From Terriglobia bacterium (GTDB lineage Bacteria; Acidobacteriota; Terriglobia; UBA7540), in contig DASTAW010000019.1 of the NCBI GenBank assembly GCA_035712365.1, positions 1-64,000 of the forward strand: DNA of 64,000 bases, read 5' to 3'. Shown piece after piece: positions 9,607 through 18,577 of this stretch. Within the stretch, counting starts at the first letter, position 1. The number at the start of each line of letters is the position of its first letter. The notes beneath the pieces were generated by a model. That model worked only from the letters and a program-made list of their open reading frames with translations. It was not told the DNA's origin and searched no databases. The translations under genes and the position numbers were made by a program.

Positions 9607-9954
9607 TCACATCAGCAGCGACTCTGCATCTACTGCTTCCCCAACGGGAGGCGACACCCGCTTGCGCAGCATATCGTTCGTGATGATGATTGACGGTATA
9701 ACCTGGTCCCCGTACCTCCTCTCGGCACGCTGCACGAGGTCTTGGACGAGGCTGTGAAGCTTCGGTGACAGTTGGGCCGTTTGTCCGTAGAAGTTCTTTG
9801 AGCGATGCTTTTGATACTCTATGATGTGCCGGGTGCGATTGTACAGCAGGCCGTGGATCGTCGCTTCAGCCTCGCCATCCTTCATGGTGAGCGAGAATGA
9901 GATGCGGCCGCCCCTCTCTTTTGGAATTGTGAAGTCTTTCAGCAACAGTTCCAT
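9607..9954 (-). CDS. Hypothetical protein in an AT-rich insert
   Basis: A 115-residue protein of no family I recognise. It has no signal peptide or membrane segment and is rich in charged residues. The start at ATG 9954 is fixed by GGAGGA eight bases upstream, which removes 14 residues from the longest frame. The gene is a self-contained unit with a near-consensus sigma-70 promoter and a strong terminator. Its base composition is visibly more AT-rich than its neighbours and it sits beside tRNA-Val, which suggests horizontal acquisition. No integrase or second tRNA fragment was seen. Confidence 0.75.
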   Translation of the reverse strand: MELLLKDFTIPKERGGRISFSLTMKDGEAEATIHGLLYNRTRHIIEYQKHRSKNFYGQTAQLSPKLHSLVQDLVQRAERRYGDQVIPSIIITNDMLRKRVSPPVGEAVDAESLLM

Positions 9955-9995
9955 ATCTTGATCCTCCGAAGTATCTGCGAATGACTTACACTTCA

Positions 9996-10024
9996 AGAAT
10001 ACATCATTGATATGGAACTGTCAA
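9996..10024 (-). promoter_or_regulatory. Sigma-70 promoter for the 9607-9954 gene
   Basis: On the minus strand TTGACA (10024-10019) and TATTCT (10001-9996) are separated by 17 bp. Transcription would start near 9989, leaving a leader of about 35 nt before the GGAGGA ribosome-binding site. Confidence 0.75.
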
Positions 10025-10209
10025 GAACTGTGTAATAACTTTACATAATATTCATTCTGCTGACTGTGACGGCCACAACGTCCGCGGGAAGCGAATTGTC
10101 CGTGTCTGGCGTTTTACGCCAGGCGGGGCAGGCACGGTGTAAACTTCCTCTAGGCCCCTCGATATTTAGAATTTCTCAAGAAGCGGGCGATCGCGGTCGA
10201 AGTTCATTG

Positions 10210-11187
10210 ATGAGTATGGAAGAGACCCCGGCCAATCCAACAGTCGCCGAGTCAACGGAGCTGCTCTCCCGCGTGCGCGAGTCCGTTCAAAGTGTGATCC
10301 GCGGCAAGAATGAAGTTGTCCAGTTAGCGCTCGTGGCGCTCTTTGCCCGCGGGCACCTGCTGATTGAGGACGTTCCCGGCGTCGGCAAGACCACGCTGGC
10401 GCATTCGCTGGCGCGATCGTTTGACTGCTCATTCCAGCGGGTCCAGTTCACGTCTGACATGCTGCCTTCGGACGTTCTGGGCATCAGCATCTACAACCAG
10501 CAGACCGAGGCCTTCGAGTTCCGCCCGGGCCCGGTGTTTGCCAACATCGTTCTCGCCGATGAGATCAACCGCACCACGCCCAAGACCCAGAGCGCGCTGC
10601 TCGAGGCCATGAACGAATTCCAGGTGACGGTGGACAACCACACCTACCCGCTGCCGCAGCCCTTCATGGTGGTGGCCACGCAGAATCCCGTGGAGCACCA
10701 CGGGACATACCCCTTGCCCGAGTCGCAGCTTGACCGCTTCCTGATGCGGCTGCGGATCGGCTATCCTTCAGCAGAAAGCGAAAAGGAGATTTTGACGAAC
10801 TCCGCCCTGGCCGATCCGGTCTCCAAGATCCGTCCCAGCATGACAGACGTAGAGGTGGTGGAAGTCCAGCAGGCGGTGCGGCGGGTCATTGTTGACGACG
10901 CGCTCATCCATTATCTTCTGGCCATCGTTGAAAAGACCCGGCGTCATCCCGATCTGGCGCTCGGCGTCAGTCCGCGCGGCTCCATGATGCTGTATCGGGC
11001 CGCGCAGGCCATGGCGCTGGTGGAAGGGCGGAATTACTGCATCCCGGACGATTTCAAGCGCCTGGTGCTGCCCGTCTTCGCCCACCGCTCAATGGTGAGC
11101 TCCGATTACACTTCCACGCTGAAACGCTCGGACCACGCTGAAACCATTCTAAAGGAAATCGTGGAGAGCGTTGCGGTCCCTCTGTAA
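10210..11187 (+). CDS. MoxR-family AAA+ ATPase
   Basis: A 325-residue MoxR ATPase. The Walker A motif GVGKTT is at about residues 57-62 and Walker B in '[23 protein letters not shown]', which is highly characteristic of the family. The sensor region '[24 protein letters not shown]' is also present. MoxR proteins work with DUF58/VWA proteins as chaperone-like ATPases. Here the DUF58 partner (12532-13917) is on the same strand but separated by two minus-strand genes. ATG 10210 is chosen because the longer frame from 10066 adds non-family sequence; the ribosome-binding site is weak. Confidence 0.93.
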   Translation: MSMEETPANPTVAESTELLSRVRESVQSVIRGKNEVVQLALVALFARGHLLIEDVPGVGKTTLAHSLARSFDCSFQRVQFTSDMLPSDVLGISIYNQQTEAFEFRPGPVFANIVLADEINRTTPKTQSALLEAMNEFQVTVDNHTYPLPQPFMVVATQNPVEHHGTYPLPESQLDRFLMRLRIGYPSAESEKEILTNSALADPVSKIRPSMTDVEVVEVQQAVRRVIVDDALIHYLLAIVEKTRRHPDLALGVSPRGSMMLYRAAQAMALVEGRNYCIPDDFKRLVLPVFAHRSMVSSDYTSTLKRSDHAETILKEIVESVAVPL

Positions 11188-11214
11188 CGCGGTGCGGGCT
11201 GGATGGTGCGGGTT

Positions 11215-11433
11215 TCAGGAGCCAGTGGACCGGGGAACGGTCCCTTTGGGTCGGCTTAACGCCTTCAGCCTTTTGCCGGAAGCGCGGTGGGCATCTCCTT
11301 GCGAGTTTGAACGCCAGCGCTCGGCCAGCTTTTCGGCAGGAACGCCGGTCCTGGCGGAAAGCAGTTGAAGTGAATCCACCTGGTCCAGTCTCACCATCTG
11401 AGCTAACTGCTTGATGTTGTTTTTCGATCGCAT
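11215..11433 (-). CDS. Small ribbon-helix-helix-like protein
   Basis: A 72-residue frame. Residues about 10-40 (MVRLDQVDSLQLLSART then GVPAEKLAERW) fit the strand-helix-helix pattern of CopG/Arc-type DNA-binding proteins, in which 'L..LS..TGVP...L.R' is typical. The C-terminal 30 residues look like unstructured read-through. ATG 11433 follows AAGGTGG by 5 nt. It may be a small regulator or an antitoxin without a partner. Confidence is limited by size. Confidence 0.5.
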   Translation of the reverse strand: MRSKNNIKQLAQMVRLDQVDSLQLLSARTGVPAEKLAERWRSNSQGDAHRASGKRLKALSRPKGTVPRSTGS

Positions 11434-11503
11434 GCATTCCACCTTAATACGCCTGGCGGCGGCGTGTCAATCGTCAGGGCCATAATATGAACGCTGTGCA
11501 GAC

Positions 11504-11539
11504 AAAAAAATCCCGCGGCAGCACAGGGGCAGCCGCGGG
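11504..11539 (-). terminator. Rho-independent terminator of the BON-domain gene
   Basis: On the minus strand an 8-bp GC stem CCCGCGGC / GCCGCGGG with a 12-nt loop is followed by ATTTTTTT. It starts about 12 bp after the BON gene's stop codon. Confidence 0.9.
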
Positions 11540-11550
11540 CCAAAAGACCA

Positions 11551-12351
11551 TCAGGCAGGCTTTTGCGATTCAACTTGCAAATTGTTTTCCAGCCCGAAGT
11601 AGGTAGCTGCAAATCGTGCGTCAATCGCCGCCTTCTGGCGATCGACATTGCTGTTGACGACGCCTTCAAGGGCCACATTCCCGTTATTCACAATGATGTG
11701 GATAGGCGGGTTGGCCTGGTTTCCGTAATTGAAGAACGCCGGATCACCGTAAATCCGTCTTGCCACAGCAAGCCGGATGTGGTCATCAAATGAGGACAGC
11801 GGCAGCACCTGAATATCATTCTTCAGGTTTGTCACTCCTCGAATGTCGGCAAGAATATTGCCGAGATCAGACTTCTTGTAAGGCTGCGTAACCTGGCCCG
11901 CCACCGTCAACTCGTTTCCCTGCGTTGACAGCGTAATGTTGTCAAAGACCGTATAGTACGGGTAGGTCAGGACCTCATGCCGTGCCTTTTTAAGAATCTG
12001 CTGCGGACTGACATCGTCGCTCCTCACCTGGATATTGTTCACCACGCTGTTCACGCCATGCTGCTTCCGGGCGGCGCGAACCGCACGCATTTCCTGCCCG
12101 TAGCTGTCCACCGCGCCCGTCAGGGTCGCAACCCCGTTTGCGACCTGTACGTTCACTTCGCCGTGCTTGAAAATGCCGGCGTTGTACAAGCGGCCCTGGA
12201 CGCCTGCGGTGATTTCGGCGCTCGAAGGCCCAACATCAGCCCGGCTGGCAGCAGGCGCGAACAGAAACAGCAGCGCAATCAGCGTGACCGAGCTCCCCAT
12301 CGTAAATGTCTTCTGCAGAAGCTTTGATTGATACAGACCCCGCGTGGTCAT
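11551..12351 (-). CDS. Exported protein with three BON domains
   Basis: A 266-residue protein with a cleavable signal (about 17-38, ending near AAGSRAD-like 'AASRAD') and three BON (OsmY-type) modules, about residues 45-105, 110-175 and 180-262. Each ends in the family's 'GV..V.N.I.V' strand: 'GVNSVVNNIQV', 'GVTNLKNDIQV' and 'LENNLQVE'. BON domains are linked to phospholipid binding and envelope stress protection. ATG 12351 is supported by GAGGTGG about six bases upstream. It has its own terminator, so it is probably monocistronic. Confidence 0.87.
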   Translation of the reverse strand: MTTRGLYQSKLLQKTFTMGSSVTLIALLFLFAPAASRADVGPSSAEITAGVQGRLYNAGIFKHGEVNVQVANGVATLTGAVDSYGQEMRAVRAARKQHGVNSVVNNIQVRSDDVSPQQILKKARHEVLTYPYYTVFDNITLSTQGNELTVAGQVTQPYKKSDLGNILADIRGVTNLKNDIQVLPLSSFDDHIRLAVARRIYGDPAFFNYGNQANPPIHIIVNNGNVALEGVVNSNVDRQKAAIDARFAATYFGLENNLQVESQKPA

Positions 12352-12531
12352 GGTTGGCCACCTCGCTTTCTGTGGTGTACTCCCTATCCACCACACACCC
12401 TATTAGACGCAGGGACCTGGCCTGGCGTTTCAGGCTGTGGAATTGGCAGAAATCCTTTACGCACTTTTAACACTGCCGGTCAACTCAACTTGTTGCTGCA
12501 TTGTGCCGTAGAATAAATCTCAGGTGGGTTG

Positions 12532-13917
12532 ATGGCCGTAGATGTCCAATCCGGCAGGCTTGTACAGGGGCCCCGCCCGCGTCTGCGCAAATGGCTTGCA
12601 GGGGCCGGTCCCCCGGCATGGCGACGGTTCCTGGCGGCGCTTCTCGGGCTCCCGCTGGCGCTCTTCCTGGCCTTGTACGCCACCGGTCTCAGCCAGTCCG
12701 GGCAGTATAAGATGGCGGCGGCCGTGGCGGCCTTTTCGCTGCTGCTCACCGCACTGGTCGCCGTGCGCGTTGTGCCTGGCCTCGCCTGGCGGACAGCGCT
12801 TGAGCACTGGATGCCCGGCGTGGAATATGAATTCACACGCGAAGGCGTTCTTTACCTGGCCATGATCGCGATCATTACCGTGGCGGCCCTGAACACCGGA
12901 AACAACCTGTTGTTCATCATCCTTTCCTGCCTGCTTGCCGGCATCCTGGCATCGGGCGTGATGTCCAGAATTGTCCTGCAGGGTCTGGAGCTCGAGCTCA
13001 GCCTTCCCGAGCACCTGTTCGCCGAACAGGCTGTCCTTGCCGGGCTGCGGCTGAAAAACCAGAAGCAGGCGTTTCCCACGTTCTCCGTCACTGTTTCGGG
13101 GCGCGCCAGCCTCGGCCGCAAGCGGGGCCGGCGTCCGCTGCCATCTCAGCCGGCCATTCTTAACCAGGACGTTTATATTCCTTATCTTCCCCGCCGCTCC
13201 GCCGCCAGCCCGGACGTGACGCTCACTTTTCCCAGGCGAGGCAGCTACTCGCAGGAAAGCTTCCGGGTGAGCACACGGTTCCCCTTTGGCTTCGTCCGCA
13301 AGACGCGCAGCATTCCCTGCGGCCGGGAGGTGCTGGTGCTGCCGAGCGTTCAGCCCACTGAGAAATTTTTTGAAGTCCTGCCACAGCTCGGGAGTGAACT
13401 GGACAATTACCTCAAAGGGCGCAGCCACGACCTCTATGCCATCCGGGATTACCAGCCCAGCGATTCTGCCCGCCACGTTGACTGGAAAGCCACAGCAAGA
13501 GTAGGGCAACTGAAGGTCCGGGAATTCACCCGCGAGGATGAGCGCCGGCTGCGGCTGGTGTTTGATCCGTGGGTCCCAGACACCCGCCACGAGACGCTTG
13601 AAAGCTTTGAAAATTCCGTTACCCTCTGCGCCTGCATGGCCTGGTACTTCTGCGAAACGGGCGCCCACATGGCCTTCGCAACCGACGGCTTTGAGGCGCC
13701 GATGTCTCCCGCAGGCCAGATTCTCTACCCCGTGCTCGAAACGCTGGCTCGCGTCGAGCCCGCCCCGGCGCCAGCCCCTTCTTTCAATCGCCTCTTATCG
13801 GGTCCCTCCGCGCAGATGGATTATTTTCAGGTAATCATCACGCACCAGCCGCCGGAATCCGTCCCCGCCAGCCGGCGGCGCTCGTCGCACTTTATCTTTA
13901 TGGGTCCGCTGTCGTAA
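12532..13917 (+). CDS. DUF58 domain membrane protein
   Basis: A 461-residue protein with hydrophobic segments at about residues 30-50, 58-78 and 105-145, followed by a cytoplasmic or periplasmic domain. It contains the DUF58 signature 'DYQPSDSARHVDWKATAR' with 'LKVREFTREDERRL'. It is the usual partner of MoxR ATPases (10210-11187). ATG 12532 follows AGGTGGG; the TTG immediately before it (12529) is less likely. The role is unproven; the family is associated with envelope or protein-complex assembly. Confidence 0.88.
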   Translation: MAVDVQSGRLVQGPRPRLRKWLAGAGPPAWRRFLAALLGLPLALFLALYATGLSQSGQYKMAAAVAAFSLLLTALVAVRVVPGLAWRTALEHWMPGVEYEFTREGVLYLAMIAIITVAALNTGNNLLFIILSCLLAGILASGVMSRIVLQGLELELSLPEHLFAEQAVLAGLRLKNQKQAFPTFSVTVSGRASLGRKRGRRPLPSQPAILNQDVYIPYLPRRSAASPDVTLTFPRRGSYSQESFRVSTRFPFGFVRKTRSIPCGREVLVLPSVQPTEKFFEVLPQLGSELDNYLKGRSHDLYAIRDYQPSDSARHVDWKATARVGQLKVREFTREDERRLRLVFDPWVPDTRHETLESFENSVTLCACMAWYFCETGAHMAFATDGFEAPMSPAGQILYPVLETLARVEPAPAPAPSFNRLLSGPSAQMDYFQVIITHQPPESVPASRRRSSHFIFMGPLS

Positions 13918-13969
13918 GAAGGAATGCGCCGGTCATCGGCAGGCGACTTCGGACAGTCAGCGTCGCCGC

Positions 13970-14950
13970 TTACAACAGCCTTTGCCTGGCCAGAACGATG
14001 GCGCCCAATGCTCCGGCGTTGTCACCCAGCTTGCCTGGCACAATCCTTACCCGGTCACGGTCCGCTGCGCGCAGAAAGTACTCATAGGCCGTTTCGCGAA
14101 TGGGATCGACGTACGTGCCCTTCAGTCTCTCGGCGATGCCGCCCCCGATCACGACGCATTCCGGGTCCAGCAGGTTCACGGCATTTGAAGCGAGAATGCC
14201 CAGGTGGAATTGGGCGCGGTGCAGCACTTCGTTCATCACCGGATCGTTTTTCTTCAAGGCCGCAACAATGATGCTGCTGGTCATGCGCTCCTTGTGCTTT
14301 TTCTTCATGATTTTCAGGACGCTGCTCTTGCGGCCGGCCTTGATTGCCGCGCGCACGTCGCGCTCCATCGCCGTGCGGCTTGCCAGCGCTTCCGCGCAGC
14401 CTCTCCGCCCGCATCCGCAGAGCGGGCCGTCAACCATCAGAACAGTGTGGCCAATTTCTCCTGCCCCGCCGCGGCTGCCCTCGTAAAGCTTGCCGTCCAG
14501 GATGAGCGCGCCGCCGATCCCTGTGCCGACAAAAATGCCCACCACGTTTTTGGCACCGCGCCCCGCGCCCAGCGCGTGCTCGCCCACCAGGCCCACGTTG
14601 ACATCGTTCTCCACGAAAACCGGAACGCGCAACATCTGGCGAAGCTCCGAGCGCAGCGGGACCCGTCTCCACCCCAGGTTCGGCGCCTCTTCTACAAGGC
14701 CGCGGGAACGGTCAATCGGCCCCGGAGCGCCCACGCTGACCGCCCGCACCCGCGACCGGCTGATGCCCGCCTCCTTGAGCGTGCTCTCCACCAGGGCCGC
14801 AATCCGGTGAATCAGCCGCGCCGGCCCGCCCGTGGCAATCGTTCGGACCTTCTTCAGCCCCAGAGTTTGGTACTTATCATCCGCCACCAGAGCCCTGAGG
14901 CTCGTGCCGCCCAGATCAACTCCCACATAGCAAATCCCGGTTTCTGCCAT
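13970..14950 (-). CDS. ROK-family sugar kinase (glucokinase-like)
   Basis: A 326-residue ROK protein. The ATP-binding 'VGVDLGGTSLRALV' is at about residues 9-22, sugar-binding 'EIGHTVLMVDGPLCGCGRRG' contains the ROK His and the zinc-binding C-x-C-G-x-x-G-C cluster, and 'CVVIGGGIAE' follows near the C-terminus. The known chemistry is ATP-dependent phosphorylation of glucose or related hexoses in the cytoplasm; a ROK repressor is excluded by the absence of an N-terminal helix-turn-helix. GGGGAACG precedes ATG 14950. It converges with the DUF58 gene. Confidence 0.9.
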   Translation of the reverse strand: MAETGICYVGVDLGGTSLRALVADDKYQTLGLKKVRTIATGGPARLIHRIAALVESTLKEAGISRSRVRAVSVGAPGPIDRSRGLVEEAPNLGWRRVPLRSELRQMLRVPVFVENDVNVGLVGEHALGAGRGAKNVVGIFVGTGIGGALILDGKLYEGSRGGAGEIGHTVLMVDGPLCGCGRRGCAEALASRTAMERDVRAAIKAGRKSSVLKIMKKKHKERMTSSIIVAALKKNDPVMNEVLHRAQFHLGILASNAVNLLDPECVVIGGGIAERLKGTYVDPIRETAYEYFLRAADRDRVRIVPGKLGDNAGALGAIVLARQRLL

Positions 14951-15069
14951 CGTTCCCCGCCTTTACGGTTTTCCAGCCCCTGCGCAAAAAGTCTACCGCA
15001 ACTGGGCTGGGCCGCAAAGAGATGTACGTTCTTACCGAAGGTTGCATAATCTAGTGACACCTTGTTTTT

Positions 15070-15163
15070 GTAGCGCCGCCGTCTCGGCGGCATTTATCGA
15101 GGTCGGTCCCGCTTGGCGGGACCGGCGCTACGCGAAAACAGTCACTATATTTTGCAATCCTCA
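15070..15163 (+). repeat. REP/MITE-like palindromic element, copy 2
   Basis: Same length and orientation as the copy at 2754-2847. The core at 15070-15131 starts GTAGCGCCGCC and ends GGCGCTAC, giving a perfect outer stem with hairpins GCCGCC-gtctc-GGCGGC and GGTCCCGC-ttg-GCGGGACC. Substitutions relative to copy 1 tend to keep or restore pairing. Confidence 0.78.
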
Positions 15164-15379
15164 ATAGGAGGCACCGGCTCGTCGCATACCGCCGGGTGAT
15201 CGCTGGCTCCGCACCCGTCACTCCAAGAAGCCCGGCCAGGGCGGGGGCAACGAGGAATCTGCTGTGCCCCTCCCGCCACGGGCTTCCGCTTCGGCAATCC
15301 CCGCCGAATTTGCTTGACAAGCACTGGCCTAGCATGGTAGTCTTCCTTCAGTGCCTGCGGGCCGTCAAGTTTTCCTGGG

Positions 15380-15590
15380 CAAAATGAGACAAATGGGACA
15401 GCAAAAACATGTTATTTTGAAAAACAAAGCGGAGAAGCTGCTGAAAACAAAGGGGAAGACTGCATGGATAGCTAAAAACAAACCGGAAAACAAAGCGGAG
15501 AAGTTGTTGAAAACACGTGCCTGTGGAAAAAACAAACCGGAACGAACCGAAAAACGAAGCTGGCCATGTCATTGAAAACAAACAGACTTC
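15380..15590 (+). repeat. A-rich modular repeat, copy 1
   Basis: About 210 bp built from two modules: AAGCGGAGAAGYTGYTGAAA (first at 15427, again at 15493, a 66-nt step) and AACAAACCGGAACGAACCG. A diverged copy lies at 45854-46045 with the same 66-nt step. The minus strand is open and would encode a Phe-rich peptide (repeating FRFVF and CFQQLLRFVF) in both copies. Confidence 0.7.
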
Positions 15591-15792
15591 GAAAATGGGC
15601 TCAAGGAGCTGCTTCTCTGCTGCTCTTTCGTCGAGATCGCCTGGGAGTTGCGGGAAGGGCCCCTTGCAGATCTCCATTGATGCGTGCTGTCTAGCCTCTA
15701 AGCCTTGCCTGCATCGGCGCGCCGGAATTCGATCTATAATTAGGCTTCTCGATTTTCAAAGCGGCCCTGGGACCTCTGCACGGTATTAGTCG

Positions 15793-16908
15793 ATGCATAT
15801 TCCCGATGGATATCTCAGCCCTGCGACGTGCGCGGCCCTGTATGGCGGCGCGGCGCCATTCTGGTACCTGGCCCTGCGCAGGACGCGCAAACTCCTGCTG
15901 ACGCGCCTGGTGCCGATGATTTCCGTCTTCGCGGCGTTTTCCTTTGTGCTCATGATGTTCAATATTCCCATCCCGGGCGGCACCACGGCGCACCCGCTGG
16001 GCGTGGGCATCGCCAGCATTGCGCTGGGTCCGTGGGCCTCTATTCTGGCTATTTCGACTGCGCTTTTCATCCAGGCTATTTTCTTTGGCGACGGCGGCGT
16101 TACGGCCCTGGGCGCAAATTGCTTCAACATGGCGATTGTGGGATCGCTTGTGGCCTGGCTCGTCTATCGCGCGTTAGCGGGCCGCTCTGCCATCACCTCC
16201 TCGCGGCGCGTAGTAGCGGCAGCGCTGGGCGGATATCTGGCCATCAATGGAGCGGCCCTCTGCGCCGCCATCGAACTGGGCATGCAGCCCCATTTCTTCA
16301 AGAGCGCCACGGGCGCGCCCCTTTACGCACCCTACCCGCTGGGCATCGCAATTCCGGCCATCATGATCGGCCATCTCACATTTGCCGGGCTCGCGGAACT
16401 GGTGGTCACAGGCGGCGTGGTGGCATATCTGCAGCGCGCGAATCCCGCGCTGCTGCGCTTCACCGCCCCTGGCATCCAGATGCCCCGCGCGGATGCGCGG
16501 CAGGCGGCGCCAATTATGGGCTGGCGGGCCGCACGTCCGCTCTGGACAGCCGTTGGACTGCTGATGGTGCTGGCGCCGCTGGGGCTGCTGGCAGCGGGCA
16601 AAGCGTGGGGCGAATGGGGTGTTCACGACTTCGCGGACCCCGCCGCCCGTCAGCAGATCGCCCGGTCCTCCCGGAACGCCGTGCCCCCGGTCGCGGCCCC
16701 CAGCGGCCTGGAGCGTCTCGCCAGGGTCTGGACTGCGCCCTTCCCTGGCTATTCGCCGTCGTTTGTACGCAGCCAGGCATTCGGTTACATTCTCTCAGCT
16801 CTATTTGGAACCGGTATGATCATCCTGCTCTTCATTCTGGCCGGAGGGATAGCGCAGAAGTTGCGCCCAGGGCTTGCCCGCGCTCCCGCCAACACGGAAG
16901 GAGGCTGA
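15793..16908 (+). CDS. cbiM: Cobalt/nickel ECF transporter S component CbiM with fused PDGLE domain
   Basis: A 371-residue membrane protein. The N-terminus MHIPDGYLSP carries the conserved His2 that binds Co/Ni in CbiM/NikM. Several membrane segments span residues about 10-235. After about residue 250 a CbiN/PDGLE-type extension appears ('PSGLERLARV', then a last membrane helix at about 330-355), so this is an M-N fusion. It is the substrate-specific component of an energy-coupling factor transporter. It lies 3 bp before cbiQ. Whether the metal is cobalt or nickel cannot be decided here. Confidence 0.92.
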   Translation: MHIPDGYLSPATCAALYGGAAPFWYLALRRTRKLLLTRLVPMISVFAAFSFVLMMFNIPIPGGTTAHPLGVGIASIALGPWASILAISTALFIQAIFFGDGGVTALGANCFNMAIVGSLVAWLVYRALAGRSAITSSRRVVAAALGGYLAINGAALCAAIELGMQPHFFKSATGAPLYAPYPLGIAIPAIMIGHLTFAGLAELVVTGGVVAYLQRANPALLRFTAPGIQMPRADARQAAPIMGWRAARPLWTAVGLLMVLAPLGLLAAGKAWGEWGVHDFADPAARQQIARSSRNAVPPVAAPSGLERLARVWTAPFPGYSPSFVRSQAFGYILSALFGTGMIILLFILAGGIAQKLRPGLARAPANTEGG

Positions 16909-16911
16909 GAA

Positions 16912-17742
16912 ATGCCCGCAAACGCCGGAAAACGGGGTTTCCTGGAGCGTAGCACGTCCAGTTTTGTTGACGCCATGGAACACGCCTTTTACGCCGAAAA
17001 CACGGCGCGGGAGGACGGTCTGCTCCAGCGCCTTGATCCGCGCGCCAAGCTGCTGGGCATTCTCGCCCTGATTGTGCCCGCCGCGGCAGCTCAAAACTTT
17101 GGCGTGATTGTGGGACTTTTTGCAATCGCGGTCGTGCTCGCGGCGCTTTCGCGCGTGCCGTTCGGAGTGCTGCTGAAAAGAGTGTGGGTCCCGGTGCTGC
17201 TGTTCACGGGCGTGATCGCTTTGCCGGCTCCGTTTGTCACACCAGGGCGCGCGATCTATCATCTCCCCGCACTCGGATGGAGCGTCACCGCGCAGGGCCT
17301 CGCCAGCGCCGGCTATCTGGTGCTGCGGGCGGAAACTGCGGCCAGCTTTTGCGTGCTGCTCGTGCTCACCACGCCCTGGAACCACGTTCTCAAAGCGCTT
17401 CGAGTGCTCCATGTGCCGGCGGTGCTGGTCGCCATACTGGGCATGACGTACCGTTACCTTTTCCTCGTGCTCCAAAGCGCGCACGACATGTTTGAATCCC
17501 GGCGCAGCCGCATGATCGGCCAACTGACGGGCGGCGAACGGCGGCGCGTAGCCGCTTCGAGCGCCGGCGTGCTGATGTCGAAAACCTTCGACTTGAGCAG
17601 CGAGGTTTACCTGGCCATGCAGTCGCGCGGCTATCGAGCCGATGTCGCCACCTTGGATGAGTTCCAGGTCCTCGCTTTCGATTGGGCAATGCTGGGAGCA
17701 TTTGCCGTGGTTTCAATCACCGCTTTCTGGCTGGGACGATGA
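16912..17742 (+). CDS. cbiQ: ECF transporter transmembrane component CbiQ
   Basis: A 276-residue T component. 'RLDPRAKLLGILALI' is the usual family start, followed by about five membrane segments. The coupling-helix motifs that contact the ATPase are visible as 'SRRSRMIGQ' and 'AMQSRGYRAD'. Its stop overlaps the ATG of cbiO (ATGA), indicating translational coupling. Together with CbiM and CbiO it imports Co2+ or Ni2+. Confidence 0.93.
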   Translation: MPANAGKRGFLERSTSSFVDAMEHAFYAENTAREDGLLQRLDPRAKLLGILALIVPAAAAQNFGVIVGLFAIAVVLAALSRVPFGVLLKRVWVPVLLFTGVIALPAPFVTPGRAIYHLPALGWSVTAQGLASAGYLVLRAETAASFCVLLVLTTPWNHVLKALRVLHVPAVLVAILGMTYRYLFLVLQSAHDMFESRRSRMIGQLTGGERRRVAASSAGVLMSKTFDLSSEVYLAMQSRGYRADVATLDEFQVLAFDWAMLGAFAVVSITAFWLGR

Positions 17743-18569
17743 GTGAAACAAAAACCAACGGCGCCGGGCAGGCCCCTGTTTATGAGCTCAGGGACGTCAC
17801 CTATCGCTACCGCGATGTAACAGCGCTGGACCGCCTGGACCTGACGGTGAACGCGGGCCGCCGGGTGGTGCTGCTGGGAGCGAACGGCTCCGGCAAATCA
17901 ACGCTGTTGCGCATCCTGGACGGACTCTGCTTCCCGGACGAAGGCACGGTGCGCTTCTGCGGCAAGCCGCTTACGGAAGAGAGCATCCAAAAGGACGGTT
18001 TCGGGATGGATTTCCGGCGCCGCGTCGGCCTGGTTTTCCAGAACCCGGACGTCCAGCTTTTTTGCCCGACCGTTTTTGACGAAGTAGCTTTTGGACCGCT
18101 CCAACTGCGGTGGCCGGCCGATCATGTGCGCAGAAAAATCGCGGAAGGTCTTGAGATGATGGAGATCACCCACCTGAAAGATCGCTCGCCGCACCACCTC
18201 TCCATGGGCGAGAAAAAGCGCGTTGCGCTGGCTTCGGTCCTTATTCTGGACCCCGAAATCCTGCTGCTCGATGAGCCTACGGCGGCGCTTGATCCCAGGA
18301 GCGCCAGCCAGATGATCGATTTCCTGGTGAAGGTAAAAGGCGGCGGCAAGACGGTGGTCACCACCACTCACGATCTCGACATCATCGAAGACATCGCCGA
18401 TGAGTGCTTCGTTTTTCACGAAGGACGCATCGCGGCAGAGGGCCCTCCGTCGCGAATCCTGTGCGACGCGCCCCTGCTGAAAAGCACCGGGCTGCTTCAT
18501 TCACATCTGCACGTGCACAAGTCGGGCGAGGTCCATGCCCATTCGCATCTGCATCGGCACGAACACTGA
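17739..18569 (+). CDS. cbiO: ECF transporter ATP-binding protein CbiO with histidine-rich tail
   Basis: A 276-residue ABC ATPase. Walker A 'GANGSGKST' is at about 47-55, Q-loop 'VFQNPDVQLF', signature 'LSMGEKKRVALA', Walker B 'ILLLDEPTAALD', H-loop 'TTHDLD'. The last 25 residues contain eight histidines (LHSHLHVHKS...HSHLHRHEH), a metal-binding tail that fits a Co/Ni system and may buffer the imported ion. It starts inside the cbiQ stop codon. Confidence 0.93.
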   Translation: MSETKTNGAGQAPVYELRDVTYRYRDVTALDRLDLTVNAGRRVVLLGANGSGKSTLLRILDGLCFPDEGTVRFCGKPLTEESIQKDGFGMDFRRRVGLVFQNPDVQLFCPTVFDEVAFGPLQLRWPADHVRRKIAEGLEMMEITHLKDRSPHHLSMGEKKRVALASVLILDPEILLLDEPTAALDPRSASQMIDFLVKVKGGGKTVVTTTHDLDIIEDIADECFVFHEGRIAAEGPPSRILCDAPLLKSTGLLHSHLHVHKSGEVHAHSHLHRHEH

Positions 18570-18577
18570 AAATGTAC

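Larger units (their letters stand above)
14951..15792. other. Gene-free 0.84-kb interval holding two repeat families
   Basis: No convincing gene. It contains REP-like copy 2 (15070-15163), A-rich modular repeat copy 1 (about 15380-15590) and the leader of cbiM. A TATAAT-like hexamer at about 15734 could be the cbiM -10 box. No cobalamin riboswitch motif was recognised. Confidence 0.6.

Noticed and set aside
15591-15792. Cobalamin riboswitch upstream of cbiMQO
   Set aside because: No B12-box-like motif or recognisable core was found in the leader; only a TATAAT-like hexamer.
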